Numbered from the stretch's first letter, positions 1 to 8,063 are shown. The stretch is 64,000 bases of DNA from Ensifer sp. MPMI2T (GCF_004827385.1 NZ_SRXN01000008.1:148152-212151); one strand, 5' to 3'. The notes: a model not told the origin generated them from the letters alone. Program-made: numbers and translations.

Positions 1-285
1 CACCTGGAACTTGGTGATTGCGAACGGCGCCCTGAGCGCGGCATCGACCAGAGGCGCATCGACGGCCAAGCCCCGCTTCAGGAAGTGCCCTTCGGCGCGA
101 TAACGCATCTGTCTTGGTTCTATGACGACGGTCTCCGGCCCTTTGATTACAACGCCGGAGACCGGCCCCACCGGATCGAACAGGCCGAGTTTGGCCGACA
201 ATGTGACACCGAGCGCGACGAGCAGGGCCGCCGGCACGGTCAGCGAGAGGATTGACGGCGAAGTTTTCCGGTTCTTCTTGCTCAT
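1..285 (-). CDS. nirV: NirV-like protein, N-terminal 95 codons (partial)
   Basis: The first 95 codons of a gene that runs off the left edge. Translation begins MSKKNRKTSPSILSLTVPAA, a lysine/arginine-rich start followed by one hydrophobic segment, so the product is an exported or membrane-anchored protein. It starts 80 bases after the nirK stop on the same strand, the usual place of nirV in rhizobial nirK-nirV operons. NirV belongs to the formylglycine-generating-enzyme-like (SUMF1) family and its exact role with NirK is unsettled. The diagnostic SUMF1 domain lies outside the window, so the name rests on position and the matching N-terminus only. Confidence 0.7.
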   Translation of the reverse strand, partial: MSKKNRKTSPSILSLTVPAALLVALGVTLSAKLGLFDPVGPVSGVVIKGPETVVIEPRQMRYRAEGHFLKRGLAVDAPLVDAALRAPFAITKFQV

Positions 286-365
286 GGCTTGTTTCCGGAT
301 GGGACATTGTCGCGGCCGACGCGGGGAGATTTGACGCCCCGCGGCGGCGCTTCGTAAGTATCAGC

Positions 366-1502
366 TTACATCGATGCCGGCTTGACCACCGACGTCATCA
401 GATCGTCGTCCCATTCGCCGGTCACCTTGAAATGGCCGGCCGCGCCGAGTTCGAACGCTTCGATCAGATTGTGGTTGACATAGGCATAGATGCCGGGCTG
501 CCGGAATGTGTAAAAGGCGGCGCCCGCCGTGCCACCGGGGATGAGCCATGTCTCCAGATCGAGCTCCGGCGGGTTGCGGAACTTGCCGGTCGCCCAGACG
601 TAGTCACCATGTCCGCCGATCAGGTGCGGCCGCGTATCGCGGTTCGCCTGCGAATGGATGATCAGCACCTTTTCGCCAACGGCGGCGGTCAGCGCGTTGT
701 CGCCGGTAAGCGCCCCGACCGCACCGTTGAAGACGACGTGCGTCGGGGTCAGCGTGCGCATGGCCTTGACCGTATCCTCGTAGGCATCGCCGGGGGTTTC
801 GTATTTCTTGTAGTTGCCGGCCTCGTCGCGCGGCACGTAGAAGTCCTGCTCGCCGACGTAGTAGACGCGGTCGTAGGTGAGCGGCTGGCCCTTTTCGTCC
901 TTGAGGCCTTCGCGCGGCAGCACCATGATTGCGCCGTTCATGCCCGAGGTGACGTGCCAGGGCACCATGCCTTCCGGCGCGCAATGGTAGACGAACACGC
1001 CCGGCTTGGTTGCCTTGAAGCGCAGAACCGCCTCCTCGCCGGGATTGACTTTCGTCAGGCCGCCGCCGCCGAGCGCACCGGTCGCGGCGTGAAAGTCGAT
1101 ATTGTGCAACAGCGTGTTGGTGTCCGGGTTGATCAACGTGAGTTCGACATAATCGCCCTCGTGCACGACCATCAGCGGGCCCGGCACCGAGCCATTGAAG
1201 GTCATCGCGTTGATTTCCGTTCCGTCGCCATCGATCACGAGCTTCTTTTCTTGAATGGTCATCGTGAATTCGACGATGCGGGGACCGGTTTTGGCCACCT
1301 GGTCATGCGCGTGGACGAACGGCGGGGTAACGAGGTCCACCTTCACGCGCGGCAAGGTCGAGATATCGACCGGCGGAGTGGACGCCGCGGCTGCGGGCGC
1401 CGCCTGCGCCGTCGCGGTCTGCAAGAGTGGCGTCAAGGCGCCTGCGAAAGCCGCGCCGGCGAGAACCGTCCTGCGAGTCATCTGAAGCTGTTCACTCATC
1501 AT
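366..1502 (-). CDS. nirK: Copper-containing nitrite reductase NirK
   Basis: Periplasmic enzyme reducing nitrite to nitric oxide, the defining step of denitrification. The 378-residue length is normal for the family. The N-terminus has a twin-arginine signal (TRRTVLAG, residues 9-16) and an Ala-rich cleavage region near 35, as expected for Tat export. The first cupredoxin domain carries His133, Asp136 and His138, then His173-Cys174, His183 and Met188 in [16 protein letters not shown]. That gives type 1 Cu ligands (H133, C174, H183, M188), type 2 ligands (H138, H173) and the catalytic Asp. ATG-ATG at the start leaves a one-codon ambiguity. nirV follows 80 bases downstream. Candidate NnrR boxes lie about 250 bases upstream. 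Confidence 0.97.
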   Translation of the reverse strand: MMSEQLQMTRRTVLAGAAFAGALTPLLQTATAQAAPAAAASTPPVDISTLPRVKVDLVTPPFVHAHDQVAKTGPRIVEFTMTIQEKKLVIDGDGTEINAMTFNGSVPGPLMVVHEGDYVELTLINPDTNTLLHNIDFHAATGALGGGGLTKVNPGEEAVLRFKATKPGVFVYHCAPEGMVPWHVTSGMNGAIMVLPREGLKDEKGQPLTYDRVYYVGEQDFYVPRDEAGNYKKYETPGDAYEDTVKAMRTLTPTHVVFNGAVGALTGDNALTAAVGEKVLIIHSQANRDTRPHLIGGHGDYVWATGKFRNPPELDLETWLIPGGTAGAAFYTFRQPGIYAYVNHNLIEAFELGAAGHFKVTGEWDDDLMTSVVKPASM

Positions 1503-1749
1503 CGCTCTCCTTGGGCATGGTCACGACGCCGGGATTGGCTGTCGAAAGATCAAGCCGATATTCAACGTGTTACGGTTGCCATTGCCCCCACGGCCGGCTC
1601 ACCGTTTGCTTTGACCGCTGCTTTTTCAGCGTTCCTATTCCAAGTAGAACCAGATCTCGCCGGCATCTTTGTCTTGGAACAAACGTTTCCCACCGCCTTG
1701 CGTATTTTGGAAAAATCACGTGCGCACTTTGTCGCACCTTCACCAATAC

Positions 1750-1763
1750 TTGCGTTTCAGCAA
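1750..1763. promoter_or_regulatory. FNR/NnrR-type box 1 (nirK/nnrS region)
   Basis: TTGCGTTTCAGCAA fits TTG-N8-CAA, the half-site arrangement bound by FNR/CRP-family regulators including NnrR. It lies 27 bases centre to centre from box 2. Its position suits leftward nirK transcription better than nnrS. Confidence 0.6.
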
Positions 1764-1776
1764 AGCTCGCCAATAC

Positions 1777-1790
1777 TTGCGTTTTCGCAA
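1777..1790. promoter_or_regulatory. FNR/NnrR-type box 2 (nnrS promoter)
   Basis: TTGCGTTTTCGCAA, a nearly perfect dyad of TTG-N8-CAA type. It ends 71 bases before the nnrS start, so activation at -41.5 would leave a leader of about 37 bases. The surrounding CCAATACTTGCGTTT is repeated 27 bases to the left around box 1. Confidence 0.75.
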
Positions 1791-1861
1791 AGAATGGCCC
1801 TCCCCCCATGGTACTCGGTGCCATCTCGATATCGGTCGGGATCCCGCAGACAGGATCGGAC

Positions 1862-3085
1862 ATGTTTCATATGCGCAGCAAATCGCCGCCTCGAGGCGGC
1901 ATACCGCGCGGGCTTGCCACCACCGGGCCCGTTCTCTTCTCCTATGGCTTCAGGCCGTTCTTTCTCGGGGCGGGTCTCTGGGCTATCGCCGCGATGGCCG
2001 CATGGATCGCAGCGCTGAGCACGGGCATCGATGTCGCCGGGAGCTATGGTGCCGCGCACTGGCATGCCCATGAAATGTTGTTCGGCTTCTCATCCGCCGT
2101 ACTTGCGGGCTTTCTTCTGACCGCGGTGCCGAACTGGACCGGAAGGCTTCCCGTGTCGGGCCTGCCGCTCGCCGGGCTCTTCGGTCTCTGGGTCGCGGGC
2201 CGGTTGGCGCTGCTCTCGACGGATTTCCTCGGCCTGACGCTAGCAGCCGTGATCGAAGCACTGTTTCTTCCAACGCTACTGGCGATCTGCGCCCGTGAAG
2301 TGATCGCGGGTCGGAAATGGAAGGACCTGAAGGTCGTCGGCGGACTGGTGCTCCTGTCCTGTGCCAACGTGCATTTCCACCTCGCGGCGCTCGCGGATGC
2401 CAATGTCAACACGGCGGCAAGGCTGGCTATCGGGGCCTATGTCATGCTGATCATGATCGTCGGAGGACGGATTCTGCCGAGCTTTACGCGCAACTGGCTG
2501 AACAAGTTCGGACGCAGCGATCTTCCGACCCCTTATAATCGCTTCGACACGGTCGCCATCCTGACGGGCATTGCCGCGCTCGCTTCCTGGGTGCTGGCGC
2601 CGGAACATGTGGTCACCGCCGCAATCGCGACGTCCGCATCCTTCCTTCATATCGCCCGCCTGCTTCGCTGGCGCGGCTGGACGACCTATCGCGAGCGGCT
2701 GCTAATCGTGTTGCACGTCGCCTACGCCTTCGTGCCGCTGGGATTCGCCGGAATTGCCGCAGGCGCGCTCGGGGCACTCGGGCACTATCCGGTGATGCAC
2801 ATCCTGACCGTCGGCGTCATGGCGTGCATGATGCTGGCTGTGATGACCCGCGCGAGCCGGGGACACACTGGCCGGCCGTTGACCGCGTCGCCCATCACCA
2901 GCGCGTCCTACGTCGCGATCATCGGAGCGGCGCTGGTGCGGCCTTTCGCGGAAATCGTGCCGACCCATTACCACGTGCTCGCCGCCGCCTCGGGCGCCTT
3001 GTGGATAGGCGCATTCACGCTGTTCTGCCTGGAATACGGGCCGATGCTGGTGCGCAACCGCCGCTCTCCGCGCGGCGCGGCCTGA
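1862..3085 (+). CDS. nnrS: NnrS family haem/copper membrane protein
   Basis: Polytopic inner-membrane protein of 407 residues, about 12 hydrophobic segments. Family-typical motifs are visible: HWHAHE at residues 66-71, HFH at 171-173 and GGRILPSFTRNW at 201-212. NnrS proteins accompany denitrification genes and protect cells against nitric oxide and nitrosative stress; purified homologues bind haem and copper. The ATG at 1862 is chosen because NnrR box 2 ends 71 bases upstream; the open frame extends further left but there it overlaps the promoter. It is divergent from nirK and convergent with the small exported protein at 3145. Confidence 0.9.
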   Translation: MFHMRSKSPPRGGIPRGLATTGPVLFSYGFRPFFLGAGLWAIAAMAAWIAALSTGIDVAGSYGAAHWHAHEMLFGFSSAVLAGFLLTAVPNWTGRLPVSGLPLAGLFGLWVAGRLALLSTDFLGLTLAAVIEALFLPTLLAICAREVIAGRKWKDLKVVGGLVLLSCANVHFHLAALADANVNTAARLAIGAYVMLIMIVGGRILPSFTRNWLNKFGRSDLPTPYNRFDTVAILTGIAALASWVLAPEHVVTAAIATSASFLHIARLLRWRGWTTYRERLLIVLHVAYAFVPLGFAGIAAGALGALGHYPVMHILTVGVMACMMLAVMTRASRGHTGRPLTASPITSASYVAIIGAALVRPFAEIVPTHYHVLAAASGALWIGAFTLFCLEYGPMLVRNRRSPRGAA

Positions 3086-3144
3086 GATCCGCTCGTGTCG
3101 AACTTTGTAACTCTTGCCGACGGCAGGCGCCCCGCCGGCCTTAT

Positions 3145-3402
3145 CTATTGCTTCAGTCGCAAGATCGCCTTGCGCGCTTCCTCAGCCAGGGCGTGGTCCG
3201 GATGGCGGCGAATGAATCGTTCATAGGCCTCGACCGTGTTCTTCGCCTTCACCCGTTCGAACTCCGACCTGACGGCCACCTCAGGATCCGGAGGTTCCTG
3301 CATCTCTACCCCGCCGATTTTCGTTGCGCCTGGAACAGTAGTCGACAAGCCCATCACGAGGATGGCGAATCCGACCGATTTCAATAATCCGCGCATGGCC
3401 AC
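3145..3402 (-). CDS. Small exported hypothetical protein
   Basis: 85 residues with a Sec-type signal (hydrophobic stretch about residues 7-22, then polar sequence). The mature part contains YERFIRRHPDHALAEEARKAI, reminiscent of a single TPR or YbgF-type helical repeat, so a small periplasmic helical protein is likely. Start chosen at a GTG because GGAGA lies 7 bases upstream; an in-frame ATG two codons later is the alternative. It is convergent with nnrS. I do not recognise a specific family and no function can be assigned. Confidence 0.6.
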   Translation of the reverse strand: MAMRGLLKSVGFAILVMGLSTTVPGATKIGGVEMQEPPDPEVAVRSEFERVKAKNTVEAYERFIRRHPDHALAEEARKAILRLKQ

Positions 3403-3484
3403 AAAAATGTCTCCAATTTTAACGATCCGCTTATGAGAATCGTATCTCGCGGCGGCTATTGTCCCGGACGCGAGCTTCCGGGCT

Positions 3485-3581
3485 CTACAGCGCCGCGCGG
3501 CTTATCAGACGCGCAAAGGACGCTGTAGCACTTTGAATTGCTGCCTGTTTCCTTAAATCGGCGACGATTTAAGGAAACATG
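3485..3581 (+). repeat. RIME intergenic mosaic element, copy A
   Basis: About 97 bases made of two palindromes: CTACAGCG...CGCTGTAG, then TTAAATCG...CGATTTAA within CTGC/CATG flanks. The same two-palindrome unit recurs at 5156, 7466, 33453, 48790 and 58851. It matches the Rhizobium-specific intergenic mosaic element (RIME) in size and layout. It lies 36 bases before the serralysin gene. Confidence 0.85.
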
Positions 3582-3616
3582 AAGCGGGCGCCATCACGTC
3601 AAGATCGGGAATTTGC

Positions 3617-5098
3617 ATGAGCGGAACGGGCAAATCCATCAAAATTATGAAGCCAACCGGGAACGGCCTGATTGATGGGGTGCTCTCGAATTTGGCCTGG
3701 GGCAGCACGATCACCTATGCCTTTCCCACAGCCGCCGGCAGCTACAGCTACAGCGGAGAAAAGAACAGCGGCTTTGCCGCCGTGTCGGCCGCGCAGCAAA
3801 ACGCCGCACTCTTCGCGATGGAGCAATCCTTCGGTTCGGCCGCCAATGACGGCTTTTCGATCGAGGGCTTCACCAACGCCAGCTTCGCGCTCGGCAGCGC
3901 CAACACCGCATCGGTTCGATTTGCGCAATCGAGCCTGCCGAAGACGGCCTACGCCTATTACCCGGGTACCTATGCCGAGGCCGGCGACATCTGGTTCGGC
4001 ACCGCCTATGCCGGCACCGTCAACGACTATCGCACGCCCGTCGCCGGGAACTACGCCTGGCATACGCTGCTGCATGAGCTTGGTCATGCACTCGGCCTGT
4101 CGCACGGACATGAGGCCGACGACTTCGGGGCGCTGCCCGCGCAATACAATTCGATCGAATTTTCGGTCATGACCTACAGCGGCTTCATCGGCTCCGGCAA
4201 CGCCTACTGGTACGAGCGCTACGGCGCTCCGCAGACCTTCATGATGGCCGACATCGCCGCGCTGCAGGAGATGTACGGCGCCGACTTCACGACCAACAGC
4301 GGCAATACCGTCTACAAATGGACACCGGGCAGCGGCGCCACGCTGGTCAACGGCGCGACCGCCATCGCCCCGGGCGCCAACCGGATTTTCGCAACCGTCT
4401 GGGATGGCGGCGGCAATGACACCTACGACCTCTCGGCCTACAAAACCGGGCTCAAGATCGACTTGCGCCCAGGCCAAGCCTCGACCTTCAGCGCCGACCA
4501 GCTCGCCTATCTCGGCGGCGGCCCGAACGACGGTTTCGCGCGCGGCAATATCTTCAATGCCCTGCTTTACCATGGCGATACGCGCTCGCTGATCGAAAAC
4601 GTTCTGGGCGGATCGGCCAACGATTCGATCATCGGCAACCAGGCCGCCAACACGCTGCGCGGCAATGCCGGCAACGACGCGCTGAGCGGCGACCGCGGCA
4701 ACGACTTGCTCGACGGCGGCGTCGGCAATGACAGCCTGTTTGGCGGGACCGGAGCGGACAGACTGAGCGGGGGGACCGGAGCCGACAGGTTTCTCTTCAA
4801 GTCGCTTGCGGAAACGACCGTCGCCACCACCGGCCGTGACACGATCTACGATTTTGTCGCCTCGCAACTGGACAGGATTGACCTTTCAGCGATCGACGCC
4901 AATACGACGACCACAGGCAACCAGGCATTTGTCTTCGTTGGAACAGCCGCGTTTTCCGGCGGCAAGGGCCAGCTGCGCTACGACCGCGCGGCCTCCGATA
5001 CCTATATCTATGGCGACGTCAACGGCGACAGGAAGGCCGATTTTGCCATTCACCTCGATGATGCCATTGCCATGCAGAAGGGTTACTTCATTCTCTGA
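3617..5098 (+). CDS. Serralysin-type secreted zinc metalloprotease (M10) with RTX repeats
   Basis: 493-residue protein of the serralysin/AprA type. The zinc-binding motif HELGHALGLSH occupies residues 153-163 and the Met-turn SVMTY residues 183-187, which together define the metzincin active site. Residues from about 333 to 396 are Gly-Asp-rich nonapeptide RTX repeats that fold as a calcium-binding beta roll. There is no N-terminal signal; the protein ends in a hydrophobic tail (GYFIL), as in substrates of type I (ABC) secretion. No cognate secretion genes or inhibitor are adjacent, so export must use an exporter elsewhere. The gene fills the interval between RIME copies A and B and has no obvious link to denitrification. 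Confidence 0.92.
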   Translation: MSGTGKSIKIMKPTGNGLIDGVLSNLAWGSTITYAFPTAAGSYSYSGEKNSGFAAVSAAQQNAALFAMEQSFGSAANDGFSIEGFTNASFALGSANTASVRFAQSSLPKTAYAYYPGTYAEAGDIWFGTAYAGTVNDYRTPVAGNYAWHTLLHELGHALGLSHGHEADDFGALPAQYNSIEFSVMTYSGFIGSGNAYWYERYGAPQTFMMADIAALQEMYGADFTTNSGNTVYKWTPGSGATLVNGATAIAPGANRIFATVWDGGGNDTYDLSAYKTGLKIDLRPGQASTFSADQLAYLGGGPNDGFARGNIFNALLYHGDTRSLIENVLGGSANDSIIGNQAANTLRGNAGNDALSGDRGNDLLDGGVGNDSLFGGTGADRLSGGTGADRFLFKSLAETTVATTGRDTIYDFVASQLDRIDLSAIDANTTTTGNQAFVFVGTAAFSGGKGQLRYDRAASDTYIYGDVNGDRKADFAIHLDDAIAMQKGYFIL

Positions 5099-5155
5099 GC
5101 GGGATCGCCCCTTCGATGAAGCGCTGGCGCCACCTCTCATCGCCCCGTTTGGCTC

Positions 5156-5262
5156 TCTAGAGCGCCGCGCGTCCGATCGGGCGCGCAAAGATTGCTGTAG
5201 CACTTTGAATTACTGCATGTTTTGTCCTTGAATCGATCCCGATTTAAGGAATCATGCAGTAG
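5156..5262 (+). repeat. RIME element, copy B
   Basis: Two-palindrome RIME unit about 107 bases long, somewhat diverged in the first palindrome (CTAGAGCGCC start). Its right end, CATGCAGTAG, overlaps the last codons and supplies the stop codon of the leftward DUF59 gene at 5252. It flanks the serralysin gene on the side opposite copy A. Confidence 0.85.
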
Positions 5263-5554
5263 CCGTGGCCATCCTGTCCGGCGTCCAAGGCGGCTCGTAG
5301 GTCAGTCGCACCTCGGCATATTCGACGCCGGGGACGTACCAGACGCAGTGCTGCACCGCCTCTTTGAGGAAGGCCGCCGCCGGGCAGCCCTTGACGGTTG
5401 TCGTCATGGTGACGCGCACGACGCCGCCCTCCAGCACGTCGATGTCATAGATCAGACCGAGGTCGACGACGTTCGATCCCAGTTCCGGATCGATGACGAT
5501 CCGCAGTGCGCCGCGGACCCGCTCGACCAAATCCTCCGTATCAGGCGCCGACAT
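5252..5554 (-). CDS. DUF59/MIP18-family (PaaD-like) protein
   Basis: 100 residues with the DUF59 core IDPELGSNVVDLGLIYDIDV near residues 21-40 and KGCPAAAFL around 55-63, the region holding the family's conserved Cys. Members act in iron-sulfur cluster assembly or repair (MIP18, SufT, PaaD). The start overlaps the preceding DUF2249 gene by 14 bases, so the two are translationally coupled. The last residues (about DRMATATA) and the stop codon are read from RIME copy B. In this context it may help maintain an Fe-S or haem/Fe partner under nitrosative stress; that role is inference. Confidence 0.8.
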   Translation of the reverse strand: MSAPDTEDLVERVRGALRIVIDPELGSNVVDLGLIYDIDVLEGGVVRVTMTTTVKGCPAAAFLKEAVQHCVWYVPGVEYAEVRLTYEPPWTPDRMATATA

Positions 5555-6071
5555 GATGAGCTGGCTTTCCTGCGCGAATGAGAATGCGATAGACCTCGCC
5601 GGTCACGTCGAAGTTTCCTGCCCAGCGATGACCGCGCTTCGCAAGTTCCGGATAGAGAAACAGCGGCTCACGCGAGAGCAGGGCGAAAAGCACTTCGCCG
5701 ACTTCCATCTTCTCGAGCGCGGCGAGGATGCGCACCATCGGCTCCGGCGGATCGAGGTCGGTCAGGTTGAGCTGGCGTATCGGATCCGGCCATCCGTCCA
5801 GATCCATGTCCCCGGCCGACATGCGGATGTCGTCGACCTGTCCTTCTGGGGTAAACAGCACCGCCCAGTCGCCGTTGCCGAGAGCCTCCTCCTGGTGGGA
5901 AAACCCGCGTCCCGCCATGACGCTGAAAAGCGGCACCGGCCGGAACGAGGCTATGAGCTTCAGAGCCTGTCCGGGAGCGAGGTTGTCGACAGCGTTCATG
6001 ATCACCTGAAAAGGATCTCCGCCGCCGCGTAGTATCGGCCGGACGTCAAGTTCATGGGGTTTAATGGTCAT
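5541..6071 (-). CDS. DUF2249-domain protein (two-domain form)
   Basis: 176 residues. Two copies of the DUF2249 fold seem present: one beginning HELDVRPILRGGGDPFQVIMNAV with APGQALKLIASFRPVPL, and a second around LNLTDLDPPEPMVRILAALEKMEVGEVLFALLSREPL. DUF2249 domains resemble TusA/SirA-like small domains and often sit beside nor or hemerythrin genes; the biochemical role is unknown. The ATG at 6071 is preferred: it forms an ATGA overlap with the upstream 12-TM gene stop and has GGAGA 6 bases upstream. A GTG 12 bases earlier is possible. It is coupled downstream to the DUF59 gene. Confidence 0.85.
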   Translation of the reverse strand: MTIKPHELDVRPILRGGGDPFQVIMNAVDNLAPGQALKLIASFRPVPLFSVMAGRGFSHQEEALGNGDWAVLFTPEGQVDDIRMSAGDMDLDGWPDPIRQLNLTDLDPPEPMVRILAALEKMEVGEVLFALLSREPLFLYPELAKRGHRWAGNFDVTGEVYRILIRAGKPAHHVGA

Positions 6072-7432
6072 GGTTGTCTCCACAACTGAAAGGATGGCAG
6101 GAAAAGGTGCGGGCGCACTGCACCTGTCGGCAAACGGAGAGCGGCGGGTACGTTCGAAAGCCGGCGCGCACGGGTGAACTCAAGAACGAGCATCAAGATT
6201 GCGACCAATTGGCAAAAGCTGGCAAGCCGGAAAAGCGGCTCCGCACCGACCGAGAGGCTGAGGGTTGCGATAAGCACCGATGCGTAGAACGCGCGAAACC
6301 AGCCGAGCGCCCGCCTCTCGACGACCAGATCCTGGACGCGCGGCGTCGGAGTGCGGCCGAGCGCCGGGCCATAGCATTCGAGCCAGGTCATGAAGGGAAT
6401 GATCTTGTAAAGCTGCGCAAGACCCATGCCCGTCAGCCATCCGAAAGCTACGAGATAAACGAGCGAACCGATGCCATGTTCCATGCGGCCGGTCACGAGC
6501 AGTCCCACGAAAAGAACGGTCGCGGCGGCAAGTGCGCAAAAGGCGCCGATGCCGGCGCGGGAGTTGAGCTCGATTTCCCGCCTCCGTCGCTCCCGGTAGA
6601 TCCGGAGGATGTCGCGTGCATAGACTACGACGGCGAGCACGCCAAGAAAGGTGGCAAACAGCAACAGGGCGACACGGCCGAACGAGCCCGCCAGAATAAG
6701 CGGAACGACGCCGGCTACCAGCCCCAGCGCGCCGCTGCCGGATAGCCAGACGACCCTGGTGCTGCGACGCTCGGCATCGGGCGAAAGCATGAACATGGTC
6801 AAGAGCCGATAGCTGACACCCATCGTTGTAAACGTCAGCCAACCGCCAAGGCCGAGTATGGCATGCAGCGAGACCCCTTCCAATGTGAGAGCGATCGCGG
6901 CATTGGCCGTGCTCGCTCCACCGAGAACAAAGGCATAGGTTCCGCCGAGCAGCACCGTTACCACCAGTGCGCCGAGACCGACGACGACGAACCGCGCAGT
7001 GAGCGGTAGCGGACGCGCGCGCCACAGCGTCACCGCGAACGGGGTCCCGACGCAGGCAAAGCCGGCTATCGTCAGAACTGCCGCCACCGGCAGCACGACA
7101 GACGGCAGATCGATACTGCCGGAAAGACCCACGAAACCGAGGACGAGGCCGCCGATGCCGGCTACAAGAAGCACGAGCGCGGGAAAGGCGAGATGGGCGC
7201 AGCAAAGCGGGCGGCCGACGAGGACCGGTACGAATTGCAGAAGCGCACCCGCCATCAGCAGGCTCAGCCAGCCGAGCGCGATCGTATGCACCAGCGCCAA
7301 CGTCTCTGGCGCCTCAATCGCAGCCGCCGGATATCCGTAGCCGAGGACCATCATCGCCTCGCCAATCAAGAGAAAGGCGAGTGCGACCGCAAAATAGGAC
7401 ATGGTCCAGCGGGAAAGCGTGGCCCCGAACAT
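6068..7432 (-). CDS. 12-TM membrane protein related to NnrS / haem-copper oxidase subunit I-like family
   Basis: 454-residue polytopic membrane protein with about 12 hydrophobic helices. Conserved-looking His and Arg/Tyr positions within helices include LVHTIALGWLSLL, SLHAILGLGGWLTFTTMGVSYRLL and GLAQLYKIIPFMTWLE; the last is typical of proteins distantly related to NnrS and to cbb3-type oxidase subunit I. The C-terminal tail is cytosolic and basic. It overlaps the DUF2249 gene by 4 bases (ATGA). RIME copy C and a second DUF2249 gene lie immediately upstream on the same strand, so all four genes probably form one NnrR-controlled unit. A haem-binding NO-related role is plausible but unproven. 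Confidence 0.75.
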   Translation of the reverse strand: MFGATLSRWTMSYFAVALAFLLIGEAMMVLGYGYPAAAIEAPETLALVHTIALGWLSLLMAGALLQFVPVLVGRPLCCAHLAFPALVLLVAGIGGLVLGFVGLSGSIDLPSVVLPVAAVLTIAGFACVGTPFAVTLWRARPLPLTARFVVVGLGALVVTVLLGGTYAFVLGGASTANAAIALTLEGVSLHAILGLGGWLTFTTMGVSYRLLTMFMLSPDAERRSTRVVWLSGSGALGLVAGVVPLILAGSFGRVALLLFATFLGVLAVVVYARDILRIYRERRRREIELNSRAGIGAFCALAAATVLFVGLLVTGRMEHGIGSLVYLVAFGWLTGMGLAQLYKIIPFMTWLECYGPALGRTPTPRVQDLVVERRALGWFRAFYASVLIATLSLSVGAEPLFRLASFCQLVAILMLVLEFTRARRLSNVPAALRLPTGAVRPHLFLPSFQLWRQP

Positions 7433-7465
7433 CTCGATTCACCTGGTTGACCGGGTCACGTGAAC

Positions 7466-7572
7466 CTACAGCGCCGCGCGTCTTATCAGACGCGCAAAGG
7501 ACGCTGTAGCACTTTGAATTGCTGCATGTTTTTCTCCTTAAATCGGCTACGATTTAAGGAAACATGCAGTAG
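7466..7572 (+). repeat. RIME element, copy C
   Basis: Complete two-palindrome RIME of 107 bases. It sits between the DUF2249 gene at 7620 and the 12-TM gene, that is, inside a probable leftward operon. Confidence 0.9.
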
Positions 7573-7619
7573 CGGGGGCACGTGATCGGTTCTGATAAGG
7601 AGCGGAAAGCGGCCGCCGC

Positions 7620-7928
7620 TCAATGACCACCACAGCAGCAGTCGCAGCCGGAGGCCTCATGGCGCCCGATTTCGACGCGCCATACGTCAGGTCCCTGTTC
7701 CAGATATTCCCAGAAGAATTCGCCCGGATATCTCGCTTCCAGCTGATAGTGGAGCGGTCGCGGGTCGTGGTCATTGATGAGGATGAGAGAGCCGCGCGCG
7801 GCGAGAGCATTCAGCATGCCGAAAATTTTCGGGTGGCGCTCCACCGGTGGAATGGTCCGGACGTCGATGAAGGGCTTTGATTCCGTTTCTGCAGTTGTCA
7901 TGAGGGATCCGTTCGCCGCCGCCGACAT
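7620..7928 (-). CDS. DUF2249-domain protein with Cys-rich tail
   Basis: 102 residues, one DUF2249 domain (FIDVRTIPPVERHPKIFGML through LEARYPGEFFWEYLEQGPDVWRVEIGR) followed by a short tail ending CDCCCGGH, a cluster of four Cys and a His suited to metal binding. Start at 7928 is supported by GGAGA 8 bases upstream; the inner ATG at 7901 has a weaker site. An FNR/NnrR box at 8004-8017 lies 76 bases upstream, correctly placed for this gene. It is divergent from hemN. DUF2249 proteins recur beside nor/nir clusters; function unknown. Confidence 0.82.
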   Translation of the reverse strand: MSAAANGSLMTTAETESKPFIDVRTIPPVERHPKIFGMLNALAARGSLILINDHDPRPLHYQLEARYPGEFFWEYLEQGPDVWRVEIGRHEASGCDCCCGGH

Positions 7929-8003
7929 TGTTCTGTTCTCCGCGGCAAGGCAGCGTGATCGCCCCGGATTTGAGAAAACTAGTCGGCGCGGCAACGCGAC
8001 ATT

Positions 8004-8017
8004 TTGTCGAAGCGCAA
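8004..8017. promoter_or_regulatory. FNR/NnrR-type box (DUF2249 promoter)
   Basis: TTGTCGAAGCGCAA, TTG-N8-CAA. It lies 76 bases upstream of the leftward DUF2249 start. A second box for hemN is 46 bases to the right. Confidence 0.65.
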
Positions 8018-8049
8018 ACAAATTCCGGATTAACCGACATGCCCGTTAC

Positions 8050-8063
8050 TTGGCTTTTCGCAA
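8050..8063. promoter_or_regulatory. FNR/NnrR-type box (hemN promoter)
   Basis: TTGGCTTTTCGCAA, TTG-N8-CAA, ending 64 bases before the chosen hemN start. It resembles box 2 of nnrS in its right half (TTTTCGCAAAGAA). Confidence 0.75.

Larger units (their letters stand above)
1503..1861. promoter_or_regulatory. Divergent nirK / nnrS control region
   Basis: 359 bases without a supportable gene between divergently transcribed nirK and nnrS. The half nearer nnrS holds two FNR/NnrR-type boxes, described separately, inside a 27-base direct repeat. The half nearer nirK shows no TTG-N8-CAA site, so the nirK leader may be long (about 200 bases) if the left box drives it. Confidence 0.6.

Noticed and set aside
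1427..1861. Upstream extension of the nnrS frame
   Set aside because: It would place both NnrR boxes inside coding sequence and overlap nirK; the ATG at 1862 fits box spacing.
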